Source of the DNA: Vandiemenella viatica
Taxonomy: Eukaryota; Arthropoda; Insecta; Orthoptera; Morabidae
Direction: 5' to 3'
Length of the DNA: 64,000 nucleotides
Assembly (NCBI GenBank): GCA_031002005.1
Contig: CM061919.1
Coordinates: 31,523,088-31,587,087 of the forward strand
Within the stretch, counting starts at the first letter, position 1. The number at the start of each line of letters is the position of its first letter. Below are positions 45,063-56,319 of this stretch, piece after piece. A program made the position numbers and the translations under genes. Below the pieces are notes generated by a model that was given only the letters and a program-made list of their open reading frames with translations, was not told the origin of the DNA and ran no database searches.

Positions 45063-45339
45063 GCCGAATGTGGCAGTAGCCGAAGCCGAACCTTTGATCG
45101 CACTCTAATACTAATATTATAAATGCAAAAGTAACTCTGTCTCTCTGTTTGTTAGTTACGTTTCTTGGGCTAAACGGCTAATCTGATCGAGATGAAATTT
45201 TAACTAGAGATGCAATTTGGTATTAGAATGGACATAGGATACTTTTTTCTGTATAAATAGTAGATATTTATTTATACGCTAATCGGCTTTTTACATAAAG
45301 AAATAATTCTTAACATTAACATAAAAGTTTATATATGGT

Positions 45340-46470
45340 TATATAATTCATAAAAGGCTTTTAATTTTGGAGATTAGTCCAAAAAAGTTGATGTTGCTAG
45401 CATGTAAGTTAACCAGACTAACTATTCTATGGTATGGTCCAAAAGCAACATAGTTTTTGTTGGGTTTTACAGCATCCAGCAGTCTTCTTGTTCGAAGATC
45501 TACCCTAGAGAAGTCAAATCGGAATTGCTCGAGTATTTCTGGTGAATCAATAAGACCATTGACAACTTTGTAGAAAAAGCATAGGTCTGTCAATTGCCTC
45601 CGACTTCGTAGGCTGTTAATGTTATAAAAGTGATATACATCACACATGCCTGTAAAGTTTTCATCTTGAGGATAGTGTAACAGGAACTTACAGAGCTTAC
45701 GCTGGACTTTTTCAACACAGCTAATTTGTTGATGTGTAAATGGTGACCAGACAATACTACCATTTTCCAGTAACGGTTTGACAAAGGTAGAGAAAAATCG
45801 AAACAGAGTATTCACTTTTTTGAATTCTTTCTCAGATCTACATATGAATCCTAGGACACGAAATGCTCATAGAGTTATTTAGTTAATATGATCAGAGAAA
45901 GTAAGCCAATTTCCACATTTTAACCACAAAAAAGTAGTTAAAAGGCAGCAGATTGACGTCGGGAAAACACCATGATGGCACATTTTTTATGTTAAGGTGC
46001 AATTTATTTACCGGACACCAAACCTTTAACTCGGAAATGTCTCATAGAATATCAATGTCATGATCACTGTATATTGCTCTGAAGATCTTCATATCATCAG
46101 CATATAACAGATACTCAGACTTAAATTTTTCGACAATTTCATTTATGAATATGCTAAATAGGAAAGGTTATAAGTGGGGAACCTTGTGGTACACCAGGGG
46201 TAACAGCGTACTCATTTGAAAAATGACCATTCACCCGTACTTGTAAACACCTGTCAGATAAATATGAGCGAGGCCAGTGCCAGGCTTTGGATCGTATACC
46301 ATAATGACTTAATTTTCTAACTAGAGTTTCATGGTTAACCATGTCAAAGGCCTTGCTGAAATCAGTATATAGGGTGTGCACATCCTGACCTTTATTCAGT
46401 GCATCATGTAATTTCGAAAAATTACCGATAAGAACAAAGACCAACACAGGATGTTTAAAACTCTGCAATA
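45340..46470 (-). pseudogene. LINE reverse transcriptase fragment (Jockey/CR1 group)
   Basis: From 46468 down: VHTLYTDFSKAFDMVNHETL (motif A), GIRSKAWHWPRSYLSDR, AVTPGVPQGSPL (motif B), then SEYLLYADDMKIF (YADD encoded at 46104-46093), a frame-broken linker, and an open C-terminus at 45815-45348 (FVKPLLENGSIVWSPFTHQQ, CVEKVQRKLCKFLLHYP). The gene has lost its endonuclease. The motif A form (TDFSKAFDMVNH) is typical of arthropod LINEs in the Jockey/CR1 superfamily. The 3' end lies near 45340. Confidence 0.85.
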
Positions 46471-46486
46471 CCTTATAGTATCAGGG

Positions 46487-46720
46487 GTTGGTAACTCAGT
46501 GGTTAACTTGCTTGCTTACTTGGACCGTAGTTCCCGTTTCAAATGTTGATGGAGGCATATATTTTTAAGAATTGTTTTTAATCGTATGAGCCATGCCTGG
46601 ATGCCCAGTTTTCAGATTCCATATTAAACTGCAAATTTAGGGACGAAATGCTTTGCAAATTGTACGCCTTCTAACAACACTGTAGGTGTACACTTTTTTT
46701 CTCTGTATAGATCTCACTGA
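46487..46720 (+). mobile_element. tRNA-derived SINE, family A, copy 2
   Basis: GGTTGGTAACTCAGTGGTTA (A-box-like) is followed about 35 bases on by CCCGTTTCAAATG (weak B box). The body (TTGTTTTTAATCGTATGAGC) is similar to 10445-10470. It abuts the 5' side of the LINE fragment ending at 46470. Confidence 0.5.
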
Positions 46721-46734
46721 CGTTTCTCTCACAG

Positions 46735-46735
46735 T

Positions 46736-46769
<34 letters not shown>
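46735..46769. repeat. (GT)n microsatellite
   Basis: A GT run of about 15 units just before a Helitron-like 5' end. Confidence 0.9.
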
Positions 46770-46771
<2 letters not shown>

Positions 46772-46775
<4 letters not shown>

Positions 46776-46940
46776 CACTAGTAATATTATATATGCGAAA
46801 GTAAGTCTCCGTCTCTTTGTTACGTTTAGTCGTCTAAATGGCTATACCGATAGATTTTATTTGACAAGGAAATACTTTATATCTGTAGGAAGGACACAAG
46901 ACATTCTTTTGGTATGAATAACAGTTTTAATCATGATGTT
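46772..46940 (+). mobile_element. Second Helitron-like 5'-end fragment
   Basis: TAATATTATATATGCGAAAG, TAAGTCTCCGTCTCTTTGTT and GGAAGGACACAAGACATTCT follow the same order as the Helitron 5' end at 42673/45116. No downstream protein or 3' end is seen. Confidence 0.65.
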
Positions 46941-47759
46941 TTGGAACTTATCGAATGGTGACAGACAGACAGATGCATGTGTTGATCTGTAATGTTACCG
47001 TCCGTTGCTCGAGCAATGCTTCTTGCGCAGTCTGTTGGTATATGATTTGTTAGTAAATTTCATTTAGAGACAAAACCTATTTTGGTATAGATGTTGATTT
47101 GCTCTGTACTGAACCTTACTTTGTGCTGCATAAATTTTTCTGGCACCAATTTTGTCTTCTTTTTTGACATGATTTGTGGGTGTAAACCTGGTCTAAGTGG
47201 TAGCTCTAACAGAGCCCGAACAGCTAAAGTTATAAGAAATTCCAAGAATCGGATGCTCATGCTAAAGATGAAAAGACCAAGCTGAATAAAGCTGACCTTA
47301 GTTAATCCAATCGTTACCACGATGGAATAGGAAGGAAGAGTTGTGTTTATAGTTGAAAGATGGAAGAGGAAGTACTGTTGTTAGGGCGACACGTGCATAC
47401 CGGGGCTGGTATCGGCTTCTTCACCTAAACTTGAAGTCATCCAAAAGTTGTCAAAGTTCAGAAAAAGTTCTATAACTGTGTTAAACCTTGTAAAATGCTA
47501 ACTGTAAAAAGACCACAGTCGCCACTTACAGATTAACCTCCTGTAAGAAAGGTACTAAAGTAGAAATAAAAGTCTGAATCAGGATAACTGAATTATATAT
47601 TCTCGAAAATTTTCACAGAAGTTACAAAAGTCACAGTTAGCAATGGCAATCGGTGAAAATCATTTGCCGAAGATTACAAATCATGAAACAGAACAGACCG
47701 CACCACCCCAAATGAAATCGAAAGTTAAGATGAACTCATGTCGGTAAGTTTTAGAATGT
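46941..47759. other. Unassigned region
   Basis: Open frames at 47060-47320 (minus) and 47091-47285 (plus) overlap on opposite strands and match no family. Nothing is firmly supported. Confidence 0.35.
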
Positions 47760-47960
47760 TACGTTGGTAATGCCGGTTTCAGAAATGGCGCCGGTCGGCC
47801 ATAATACTATCAAGCCGATCTTCCCATCAACCACCGCGCGCTTGAGCCGGTCTTCTCAAACTCGCAACACGAGAGCCTACATGCTCACTAGACCAAGACC
47901 TTCGATACACTGTGTAAAAATATGGCGGCCGAGGCCCTTTTGTTAAAGTGACCTACTGAC
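47760..47960 (+). promoter_or_regulatory. CpG-rich patch, possible promoter
   Basis: This short segment is far richer in CG dinucleotides than its AT-rich surroundings (ATGGCGCCGGTCGG, CACCGCGCGCTTGAGCCGG, ATATGGCGGCCGAGGCCC). ATGGCGGC-type sequence is common around insect and vertebrate transcription starts. A candidate first coding exon lies about 0.9 kb to the right. No core promoter element can be confirmed. Confidence 0.4.
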
Positions 47961-48144
47961 CTAGACAATAGTCTATCTGTAAAAATTTTTCCTCTACTAA
48001 GTGCTACCAGAAATTCACAGGATGAAGAGCATAATGAGACAAGTGTAGTGATGTGTTGGGTTTTGTTTTTAAAGCTTCCAGACCAGTGAAAATGAATTTT
48101 GAAGTTTGGTTAATTTAAAAGCATATTTGAATCGCGTACTGTTA

Positions 48145-48162
48145 TACGTCATCATACGTCAC
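48145..48162 (+). promoter_or_regulatory. Tandem CRE/ATF-like half-sites
   Basis: TACGTCAT (48145-48152) and TACGTCAC (48155-48162) are 10 bases apart, one helical turn. Each is a strong half of the CRE/ATF site TGACGT(C/A)A. They lie between the CpG-rich patch and the candidate exon. Function is inferred. Confidence 0.4.
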
Positions 48163-48802
48163 AGGAAAAATGCGACTCCTCAAAGCTTTAAAATCTCAAG
48201 TTTATATTATTTTCAACGTGTTCCCCAGCCTTTGCTGAGCTCAGTGGTGTAAAAATCTTTTAAATCGGTCAAGTCTATCAGAAGTTATAGAATTTCTAAA
48301 TTTTACTGTTTTCTGTTGTGAAACCGAATATTTCGCCTTTTTATTTAAAACCGGTTGTGTCCTGAAACTGAATTTAAATCGAACCTTTGTTTATTTCGAG
48401 TACTTTAGAAAAGTTTCTAGTTCGTGAAATATGTTAGTGAGTTATTGAATTTTAAAATTTCGATTTTATCCAGTGTACATTTATTTATTAATAACTTCTT
48501 TTTATTAGTTGATGACTATTGGAAACTTAAAGAATATTGACTGGCTGGTTATTTTACTCGTTTATACTTACTTTTAAAGCTCTGAAATTACTTAGATGTG
48601 CTAAAATTAAATATTGAAATTTACTCCATATGGTGATGCTTTAAAAATCATATTTACTGCTTTAAATCGGTCTGGAACTGCGAGTTATTAGTGAATTTAA
48701 TATCAGATGGTGAAATTCTAATTATTGAAGTGCTTTACAGTGTTTAATTTAGTGGAATATTAGCATTGTGGTAGTGTAAACAACTTGTGTATTCTGCTTC
48801 AG

Positions 48803-48828
48803 GATTATTATGGATTACGCTCATTTAG
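48803..48828 (+). CDS. Candidate short first coding exon (MDYAHL...)
   Basis: ATTCTGCTTCAG (acceptor-like) precedes GATTATT, then ATGGATTACGCTCATTTAG, which is directly followed by GTAAGT, a full consensus donor. If used, the exon codes for Met-Asp-Tyr-Ala-His-Leu and leaves one base of the next codon. The acceptor-like context may instead be leader sequence if the exon runs from the CpG patch. I cannot name the gene and see no next exon; a hAT begins 225 bases downstream. A chance donor and ATG cannot be excluded. Confidence 0.3.
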
Positions 48829-49053
48829 GTAAGTTAATGGTTCATATTTTACTAGAAACTTCTTATTTATGGTTGCTATGTGTTGTTTATTTACTTTTCT
48901 GAACTTAAAGTTTGGTTTGAACTATGGTATCGTGTAGTGATGTTAACCTCAAACTTTGCCGGATTTTAACTGAATCTCGAAAATAGAGCGAAAGGTAGCT
49001 TACACTGTGTGTCCTTGGTATGTGAGGGGAGCTGACAGACTATAGGCTGTAGG

Positions 49054-50805
49054 TAGTGTCAGACCGAAGGTCATTTTTTGGCTGAAGCCGAAGCCGAATG
49101 TTCGGCTCTTGGGATAACCTTCGGCAGAAGCCGAAGGTTCAAAAATAATTATATATCTCAGAACACTAACATGAAGTATATATGACATGCAAAAAATGAA
49201 TTGTTATTTTGTTTTATATGTGGTATTTTTTATATAAAGTGCACCTTTACAATAATTATAAAAAAAGTTTTTAATATTTATTTGTTAGAATAAAACAAAA
49301 CAGTAAAATAATACCAAACCAGGTTCTGAGCAATGGAAATTAGAAAAAATAAAAGCAGTTATTTTATTTAGCAATAATAAAAAGAAACTATAAAATTTAA
49401 CAGTAACAGCCCGAATCAAATCAGAATAATTTGTCCCGTGGATTAAATTAATAAGTTTTGGAGTTTTAGCTTTGGTAAATCAAATACATGTTAGCTTATG
49501 TATAGTAATACCATCGTTTTTTTAACAACAATAAAAATAAATTTCAACCTTCTTACCTAGCATAAATTATTCTAGCTTTTAAAATACGATATTCTGCTGT
49601 CTAAATTAGTATAACATATTAAATTTTCAGTTAAAAGCGAATCAATACCAATATTTTTAAAGTAGTTTCACATATACAGATTAATTAAAAATGTACTAAA
49701 TATAACCAAAACAAAAAGTACATCGGCACTAATAAAATAAGATTTAATCGCTCAAAATGAACAGTTTTATTTGTTATTGTCAGTGCACAGTTTTGACGTA
49801 GAAATGACAAAATATCAGATTTCGTATTTACAATTTCGTCGCTAGTCAAATACTTAATTTTAAACCGTGGATCGATTAGAGCGGCAAACAACAACTGTAA
49901 GATTTTTCTTGCGAAAGCAGATCTCCTGTTAACAGACCCACACAAGCGGCTTTTGAGCAGTATTATATGATCAGCCTTCATCCTTCTGAGCAAGTTTTGT
50001 GTTTAAGATGTCAATGATTGATATAATTAAAGATACTGTTGATAAATCGCTAGAAATATTAGTTGTTGCTTCCCAGATACACTTCAGTGCAGTTATAAAA
50101 TTGTTCATTTGTATCCATTCTTCTACAGCTGGAATTCCTATTCCATCACGTTCTAACATATACAGATTTACTGCATTTTTCTGTTCTATTAATAAAGATA
50201 TCGAGTGGTTTGTTCACTCTTCTTACGGTTTGCAACACTTTTTCTATTATAGCAATATCTTTAAAATTACTTTGTGAATTATGAGCTGTAGAGTGTGAGT
50301 AACACAACCAATAAAAACGAAGTTCCCATAGCGGATGGTAGTATTCATATTTCAAGTATTATTACATATACCCGTATGGATATTTTCTTTTGAACTGTAT
50401 TTGGTAACAGTTTCAGTGATTTTTTGTGCAATATATTGCCTTGTATGAGCTTCCAACACACTAACAACCAATTTAATTTTTTTATTTTTATTTTGGAACC
50501 TTTGGAAATGTCATGTGCCGTGTCACTCAAAAACGTGTTTGCTTGATTACTTTATATCTTCGTTATAAACTGATCCATTTAGCCTTTTTCTAAAATCAAT
50601 GCAACTTAGCTGGCATTAAAGACTTTCTAAAATATTTCTCTCGCTTTTGTCTGTACTAGGGTCGAGTTTGAGGATTAGTAAAATTAAGGATGCGAAGTCC
50701 TTTTCCTTCAATGAGGTTGTACGGAAACATGTTTACAATGACCAGGTCCATACGTAATACACTAATCCGCAAAGAAATCGGATGATTATTGGGCCATGGT
50801 GGAGC

Positions 50806-50842
<37 letters not shown>

Positions 50843-51019
50843 GATATTGCATAAAGTAGACTGTTAAACTTCTTTTGTAAAATCTTTGGACGCATACAAG
50901 ATCTCTGATTTTTTTTTTTTTTTAAATTAATCAAGCTTTGGTATTTAACACTGGTTTCACAATATACTTCCCAATGATTTTTATGATGTTTTCCAAATGG
51001 TTCTTTATCTTTGCTATCA
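49054..51019 (-). mobile_element. hAT element copy 2, right end lost
   Basis: The left end TAGTGTCAGACCGAAGGTCA and the following CCGAAGCCGAATGTTCGGC block match copy 1 at 42684. Similarity continues through the transposase region to TTTATCTTTGCTATC at about 51019, where repeat R begins in inverse orientation. The T-rich end and right inverted repeat of copy 1 are missing. This copy has no SINE and gives the empty site for 43563-43800. Confidence 0.85.
49685..50355 (-). pseudogene. hAT transposase remnant, copy 2
   Basis: Minus-strand frames give FYWLCYSHSTAHNSQ, with IGCVTHTLQLI in the neighbouring frame (AHTLQL block), then ERDGIGIPAVEEWIQMNNFI and TALKCIWEATTNISSDLSTV (50159-49971). RRMKADHIILLKSRLCGSVN, RRSAFARKILQLLFAALIDP and RFKIKYLTSDEI follow (49990-49830), where the hAT LDPRFK block is intact. 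The CDS is broken by frameshifts at 49975 and near 50250. It would encode a cut-and-paste transposase with the RNase-H-like fold. Confidence 0.85.
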
Positions 51020-51285
51020 GCTCCTCTTAATTCAGCAGGTTGGAACTTGACTACCAGTACAAACTAGGCACAAGTCAACCATCTGGTCTCAAGATAATAC
51101 CTAATCATTATTATTATTATTTATATTTACTTTCTTATCCTTTCCCTGCCTCCATCCCCACTTCCTAAATCGAACCACCACTAACCTGAGGTGATGATTA
51201 ATTTAAAAGATTCTTTGGTTTATTTTTTTTCTTCTATTTATACTTAGATTTTTATCAGGCAGTCTACACCAACACCCAAAAAAAT
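51020..51285 (-). repeat. Dispersed repeat R, copy 2 (inverted, SINE-free)
   Basis: On the minus strand this matches 41480-42145: GTAGACTGCCTG, GGTGGTTCGATTTAGGAAGT, GGTATTATCTTGAGACCAG, GTTTGTACTGGTAGTCAAGT and GCTGAATTAAGAGGAGCTG. It holds the site TCTTGAGACCAG unoccupied, where copy 1 carries a SINE. It truncates hAT copy 2 at 51019. Confidence 0.78.
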
Positions 51286-54200
51286 ATTTTAAATTCGAAA
51301 TTTTCTAGGTGTACCTGCATATTTTAGTTTTCAGGTATGTTATGAATCATAGTTTTGGATATATTTTACTTACGCTAAATGAGGTTTATAAGATAAATAT
51401 AAACTGAGGAAAGCTTTTCTTTTGTAGGGTAAAAAAAAAAATTTTTTTTTTGTTGTAATCAGATATGAGAATTTTTTTAAAATTAAAACCAATTATTTAT
51501 GTACAACAATTTTACACAATTTAACAATATTCACAGTACAGAAACAACGTAAACTTATTCACTTTTAATACTACATTTACTTCTCTATAGATACTATGTA
51601 ATTCAGAAGTAATCGCTTTAGATGCAATTTGTGATACATTAACAGAAAGCATATGTTATGCCAACATTTAAAACAGATTTAGTATTATATGAACAATTTT
51701 ATATGCTTTTTTTTAAATAAAAAAAAGATATATGTTTCATATGGATGAGTGACAGTGCTTATCTCAATGATATTACTTCCTTTAAAAGTCAATATCATAT
51801 ATACATGATAAGGACATTATCACAGTCAAACTTGCGTTCTTCAACCATTACAAAACTGTACTGAGAAATATGACAGCAGCCAGAATATCTAATTATTTTA
51901 AAGGTGCTTTTAAGTAGTACAATTTTGACTGCAAATATAGCATTGAAAGGTAGGTGTATAAAGATGCAAAAGAATATATTGAAATTTGTAGAGTTGAATT
52001 GTTTGCAGAATTAGTAGGATAAGTTTTTGAAAACACAGTCAATCACCAGAGAACTGATAGACATTAGTGAACACACAATAATGTTAAAGGACCTTAAAAT
52101 GTACAAAGAACCAGTCAGCCAAATGTGAAAACTTCAGAAAGCTCCTTTCATATATTTACTATTACTTCTGTTATTTCCCCCCCCCCCCCCCCAAACCGCA
52201 TGAATTCACTGAGAAATCATTAAAATGAACAAATGCCTACCAACTTTAAGTGATGCCTACAAGATTGGCACAAAAACATAGTAAACCACAATACTAAGAG
52301 TAGAACTATTATTCAGTCAGAAAATGTAACCAAGGACAAGGAGAAGCAACAAGGCTTCTTATGCAATGTAAAATAACATTTTTAAGCCAACTTATCCAAC
52401 CACCAAGATTAACAGTATGTGTAAAAAGAAGAAAAAACGCATTCATAATAGAGGAAGTTATATCATTTCTTAAAATACTACTCACTCTCTGTAAACTTTC
52501 AATACTTCAACCACATTAAGATATCAAACAGATGTTTAACTTGGTACTGGCAAGATTTTTTTTACTAAAAATATTATATTTGATAAAAATGAATTATCTA
52601 TCACAATATTCCAAAATATGTCAAGAAATGGCACCTTTCCACTCCCAGGCCTTTAAGCGGCAAACTGTTACAGATAAATTGAATTCTGCAATGTTGGGAT
52701 CGTTATTGTGTTTCACTTCTCGTTAAATCTTAAGGTATTTTAAGAAAATGTGATTCAACAAGCATAGGTTACTAGAGCTTAAATTTTCTTGAAAATGTGT
52801 GTGTATTTTGGAGACACATTTCTGTAATCTCATTTCCAGAATTTATAAACACCCTATCAGTCAATATACAAAATAAATTTACTGTTGTGATAATGCGAGA
52901 CATTTGAATTATGTACAAGATATCTTATATTACTACACGGTAGATTAAAGATAACAGAATTACAATAATGTTTTCAAATTAGTTCTTCTTTCCAAGATTT
53001 TTAACTGTGTGACACTGTAAAGCTCTTGACAATTCAGTTGTATAAAACTTTCTTGCACACATGTGATTATTATAGTTTCATATTTGTATACATTTTAAAC
53101 TAATTTTGAATTTATATGAAGACAAATTTGGTCTCAATTCACATATTTAAACAAATTTATTTTTAACATTTGTACTTTCTGGTAACTTTTTGAAATGTAA
53201 TGTACATCCTGATCATCTAACTTTATTTTAAACTTATTTCCCATAATTGGTAATAAATTCTGTAGCACATAACATTATACAGAAAATTAAAAAAAAAAAA
53301 AAATAGAATTTTTCATAAAATTCTATAGAATAAATTATTTACGTAGTGCATTAAAATACAAAAAACCAAGCAGGAACAAAAATGATAAATCCCAACAGAG
53401 GAAATGGGAAGGGAGTGAAGAGAGAGTCGAAGGTATGGAGGTGAGAAAATCATTAATATTCCAGATTAAATTACAATTGTGTATGTGCTTGTCTGGAGTC
53501 CTGCCACTATATGTGAAAAGTGAAGGTTTATTCTAGATCCTCATTCTTACTGTATTTTGTATTGCGATTATGATATTAATAAGAAAGAAAATGATTTTAG
53601 GAAACAAGAGTAAGGGAGGCTAAGGAAAGTAAACTAATTACTTACCACAGAATAAGATATGAGGGCAGTGACAAATGCGTTTTATGACATTTTACTATAA
53701 AACCTTATTTGTGCCACATGGTAAACAAATGGATTTGTACATATAAAGATGACTCTCACAAATTAGTCGAGTCACTTTGTTTTCACAACCAATCCCTTTG
53801 TCATGTGTCTCGTACTTGTTCTTGACTAAGGATTTATACCAAAATATTGTGAAATGTGTTAGACTGATATATTCAACACTGCCCTTGATGAGCAACCAGG
53901 GATTAACTAACATCTTAATCTTCTCAACTGTTTCAATATAATTTTACAACTATCTAGGTAAAATATGCTTCTTAAAAAACCTGACCCATCACAGATGATT
54001 CTCCAATTGTGTAGCACAACATTAACAGAAAACAATTTCAACTATTGGCATTTATCAAGATACAATTTCAATAATCTTTTTTTTCTTCTACACAAACTGA
54101 ACAATCTACAAAAATATTTGTGCTACTGTAAGATGTCATATGCTCCTGTGGATATGAGTTAAAGTGCTTCTCTTTTCCCATCATACAACATGTACTCACC

Positions 54201-54593
54201 CATGAAAATTAATTGTACCTGTATCTCAAAATGCACCCAGTTACTGCTTCATTTCACAACATTATGAAACTTACTTCAACAAGCAGTATTAAATGTAAGT
54301 TAGTGTGCAGGCACACAAATTGAAGGTTGAAATGCGATACACCGAGGGAAATTTTAATATAAAATAAGGTGAGAACAACTCTTGCAGGACCAGCCCATTA
54401 CAACAAGGTGCATCCATCTGTATTCACGCAACAAATGATGCACCATCCTGCATCCTGGGCCAATATGGGAATTTAAAAGAGTAAAGTGAAGGAACAGTGT
54501 TTAATCACTTAAAACAAAAGTCTGCTGTTATTTCATTAACACTATATTTTCACTGCACTAAAATTGTGAAATTCAAAGGAGGCCAAGTGGAAT
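51286..54593. other. AT-rich region without recognised genes
   Basis: No mobile element with a partner in the window and no conserved coding frame was found. Homopolymer runs occur (C-run at 52177-52192, A-runs). It may be downstream flank of the mitoferrin gene or intron of a plus-strand gene. Confidence 0.4.
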
Positions 54594-54599
54594 TTTATT
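54594..54599 (-). terminator. Candidate poly(A) signal for mitoferrin
   Basis: AATAAA on the minus strand lies about 480 bases downstream of the mitoferrin stop codon and is the first exact hexamer I found there. In AT-rich DNA this may be chance. Confidence 0.35.
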
Positions 54600-55075
54600 T
54601 GATTTTACTGTATCTGTCATTTACATTACAATAACTGTCCTAGAGAAATCAATTAATTACATACTGCACTGTTCTGACACTTTTCAAATATTGCTGACTT
54701 AGGCAAAAGTAGAGAACATTGAGAAATAAGTAGGCCTAAACATATTAATAAATTGACAGCTCTCATTTCTTAAAATCACTACTTCAGGTGCTTAGTTTTT
54801 TTATGTTTAGACATCCCTGTTAACTATAGAGTCCTCATCATACCTAACCAACTGATATCACTTTCAACACATTGATGTATATATAGAAATAAATCTACTT
54901 CATTTTAGCCATGATGAATGATGTCACAAGATAAACGTACCTTTTCTTAAAAATAAATGTCCCCACAAAAATGTGAAAATAACCGTTTTTCTTAAAATAA
55001 AATACAGGTTCCTTGTGACCACTGCCAGCTTTAGTCACATTAAAACCTATAATTATTAGCACAGTAACAAACCAT

Positions 55076-55779
55076 TCAGCTGTGTGCAATGTCAAGATAA
55101 GCATTTCCTTTCGTTAGAGAAGTATCAGTGCTATGAACGGTATTAAAAGAATACGCTCCATAGACCCCCGCTCCGGAAACAGATGAAGAAGCCCCACATG
55201 CCCACCTTTCCACTCCGGCGATGGCTCCACTTACAACTGGCTTCTCCACAATCGTCAGTTCCGGAGTGTCGAGAGATGGCAAACTCGGAGAACCGGTCTG
55301 TTCGACGGGAGAGTTGGACAGGAGATACTTGAACAATTCGTACATAGACCAACAGATGGCCGTTGAGGGCATCTGGTACAGAACCCTCGCTTGGATTCCT
55401 CTGAAGTAGCCCCACAGACCTCCTAGCTTGTAAACCGTCCTGATTGCGTGAAACAGGCCAGATCCTCTGGTGCCTAGAGGCTGTGTATTTAGTAATGTCT
55501 TGCACACATCCAGCGGTGTTGTAACAGCTGCAGCGACACCACCAGCACAGGCTCCTGATAACATGTGCGCCGTAGGATTGTACTGTCGTTCCGGATTGGT
55601 AAGAACTTGAGCAAACTCGTAAATCATAAAGTGGATACTCTGGAAAGGTACATTCATTGTCAACTGTGTAGTATAAGAGCGGTAAAAGGCTTTCAGTCCT
55701 TCAGCGCGATATATCTTAACAGCACAATCCAAACATGATTTGTATGGAGAATTGTACATCTGAAGTCTCTGCTTCACAA
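55076..55779 (-). CDS. mfrn: Mitoferrin, last coding exon (partial gene)
   Basis: Mitoferrins (SLC25A28/37; insect mfrn) carry iron across the inner mitochondrial membrane for haem and Fe-S cluster synthesis. The exon starts after a splice acceptor (TTTGTCAACCACAG at 55793-55780), with the first codon split after one base. It opens with [15 protein letters not shown], the matrix end of helix 3, and [20 protein letters not shown], the mitoferrin-type loop and helix 4. [14 protein letters not shown] is the third-repeat carrier signature PxDxx[KR] after helix 5, and [18 protein letters not shown] is helix 6. A C-terminal extension of about 80 residues follows to the stop at 55076, with a low-complexity [20 protein letters not shown] stretch. 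About 234 residues are encoded; the first ~130 (repeat 1 and helix 3) must lie on exons further along the minus strand. No frameshift is seen. MRS3/4-type iron carrier is a confident call; transport activity is inferred from family. Confidence 0.92.
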
Positions 55780-56319
55780 CTGTGGTTGACAAAGCACATT
55801 TTTGGAACCATCAATGCATCATCCACGCATCAGAATTACAGTAAAGGATACGTAGTTGGAGAGTCAGCATCAGCACATGCAAAAAAAGACAAAAAAATAA
55901 GTAAAAAATACACATGCCATAAGTTTGAAATATCTAAACTTATTTTATTTACAATGTAAATCTTAATTGATTACCATAATGTCAATATCAGTAATTAAAT
56001 AAACTCTAATGAGCAAATTTAACTCAGTTCCTAACATTTAAACATTATAATTAAATAATATATTAACTGCAAGAAAATTGACTCACAATGATCTAAAGTA
56101 ACCAAATAGTTCAAGAAAATCAGAACTTATTTCAGTGCTTTCTGTCATAAACTATAGCAGCTGTTAGTAAATGACAATAGGAACAAAGCATCAGTAAGTC
56201 ACATCAATATTAATATACCATCAACATTTGTTAGACAGTTCCTAAATATGAGACCCACAATATGAAAGGAAGATACTGATACCAAATGTAATAGTTTGGA
56301 GTTAATATATTAGGAACTA
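55780..56319 (-). other. Presumed mitoferrin intron, start
   Basis: This is the intron side of the acceptor. No exon of the carrier is recognised up to 64000, so the intron probably spans the rest of the window. Confidence 0.5.

Larger units (their letters stand above)
42684..45107 (-). mobile_element. hAT element copy 1 with 8-bp duplication and nested SINE
   Basis: ATACTAAT flanks the element at 42676-42683 and 45108-45115. The ends TAGTGACTGACCGAAGGT and, inverted, TAGAGTGCGATCAAAGGT are hAT-like. Subterminal CCGAAGCCGAA/TTCGGC motifs crowd both ends, and a 59-base T run lies at 45003-45061. The transposase pseudogene runs on the minus strand between about 44250 and 43111 and is split by a SINE at 43563-43800. 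A second copy starts at 49054. Confidence 0.88.
42673..45250 (+). mobile_element. Helitron 5'-end fragment split by a hAT
   Basis: When the hAT (42684-45107) and one copy of its 8-bp duplication are ignored, the flanks read TCTATACTAATATTATAAAT and continue GCAAAAGTAACTCTGTCTCT, GGGCTAAACGGCTAATCTGA and GGACATAGGATACTTTTTTC. This is the well-known insect Helitron 5' end (TC start, ACTAATATTATAAATGCGAAAG type). Related sequence stands at 46772-46940. No RepHel protein or 3' end is present here. Confidence 0.75.

Noticed and set aside
44888..45108. Open frames with long poly-lysine or poly-phenylalanine
   Set aside because: Both come from the 59-base T-run inside the hAT end; they are not genes.
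47060..47320. Possible minus-strand exon near 47.1-47.3 kb
   Set aside because: The 86-codon frame is overlapped by an equal plus-strand frame and neither has a recognisable domain or clear splice sites.
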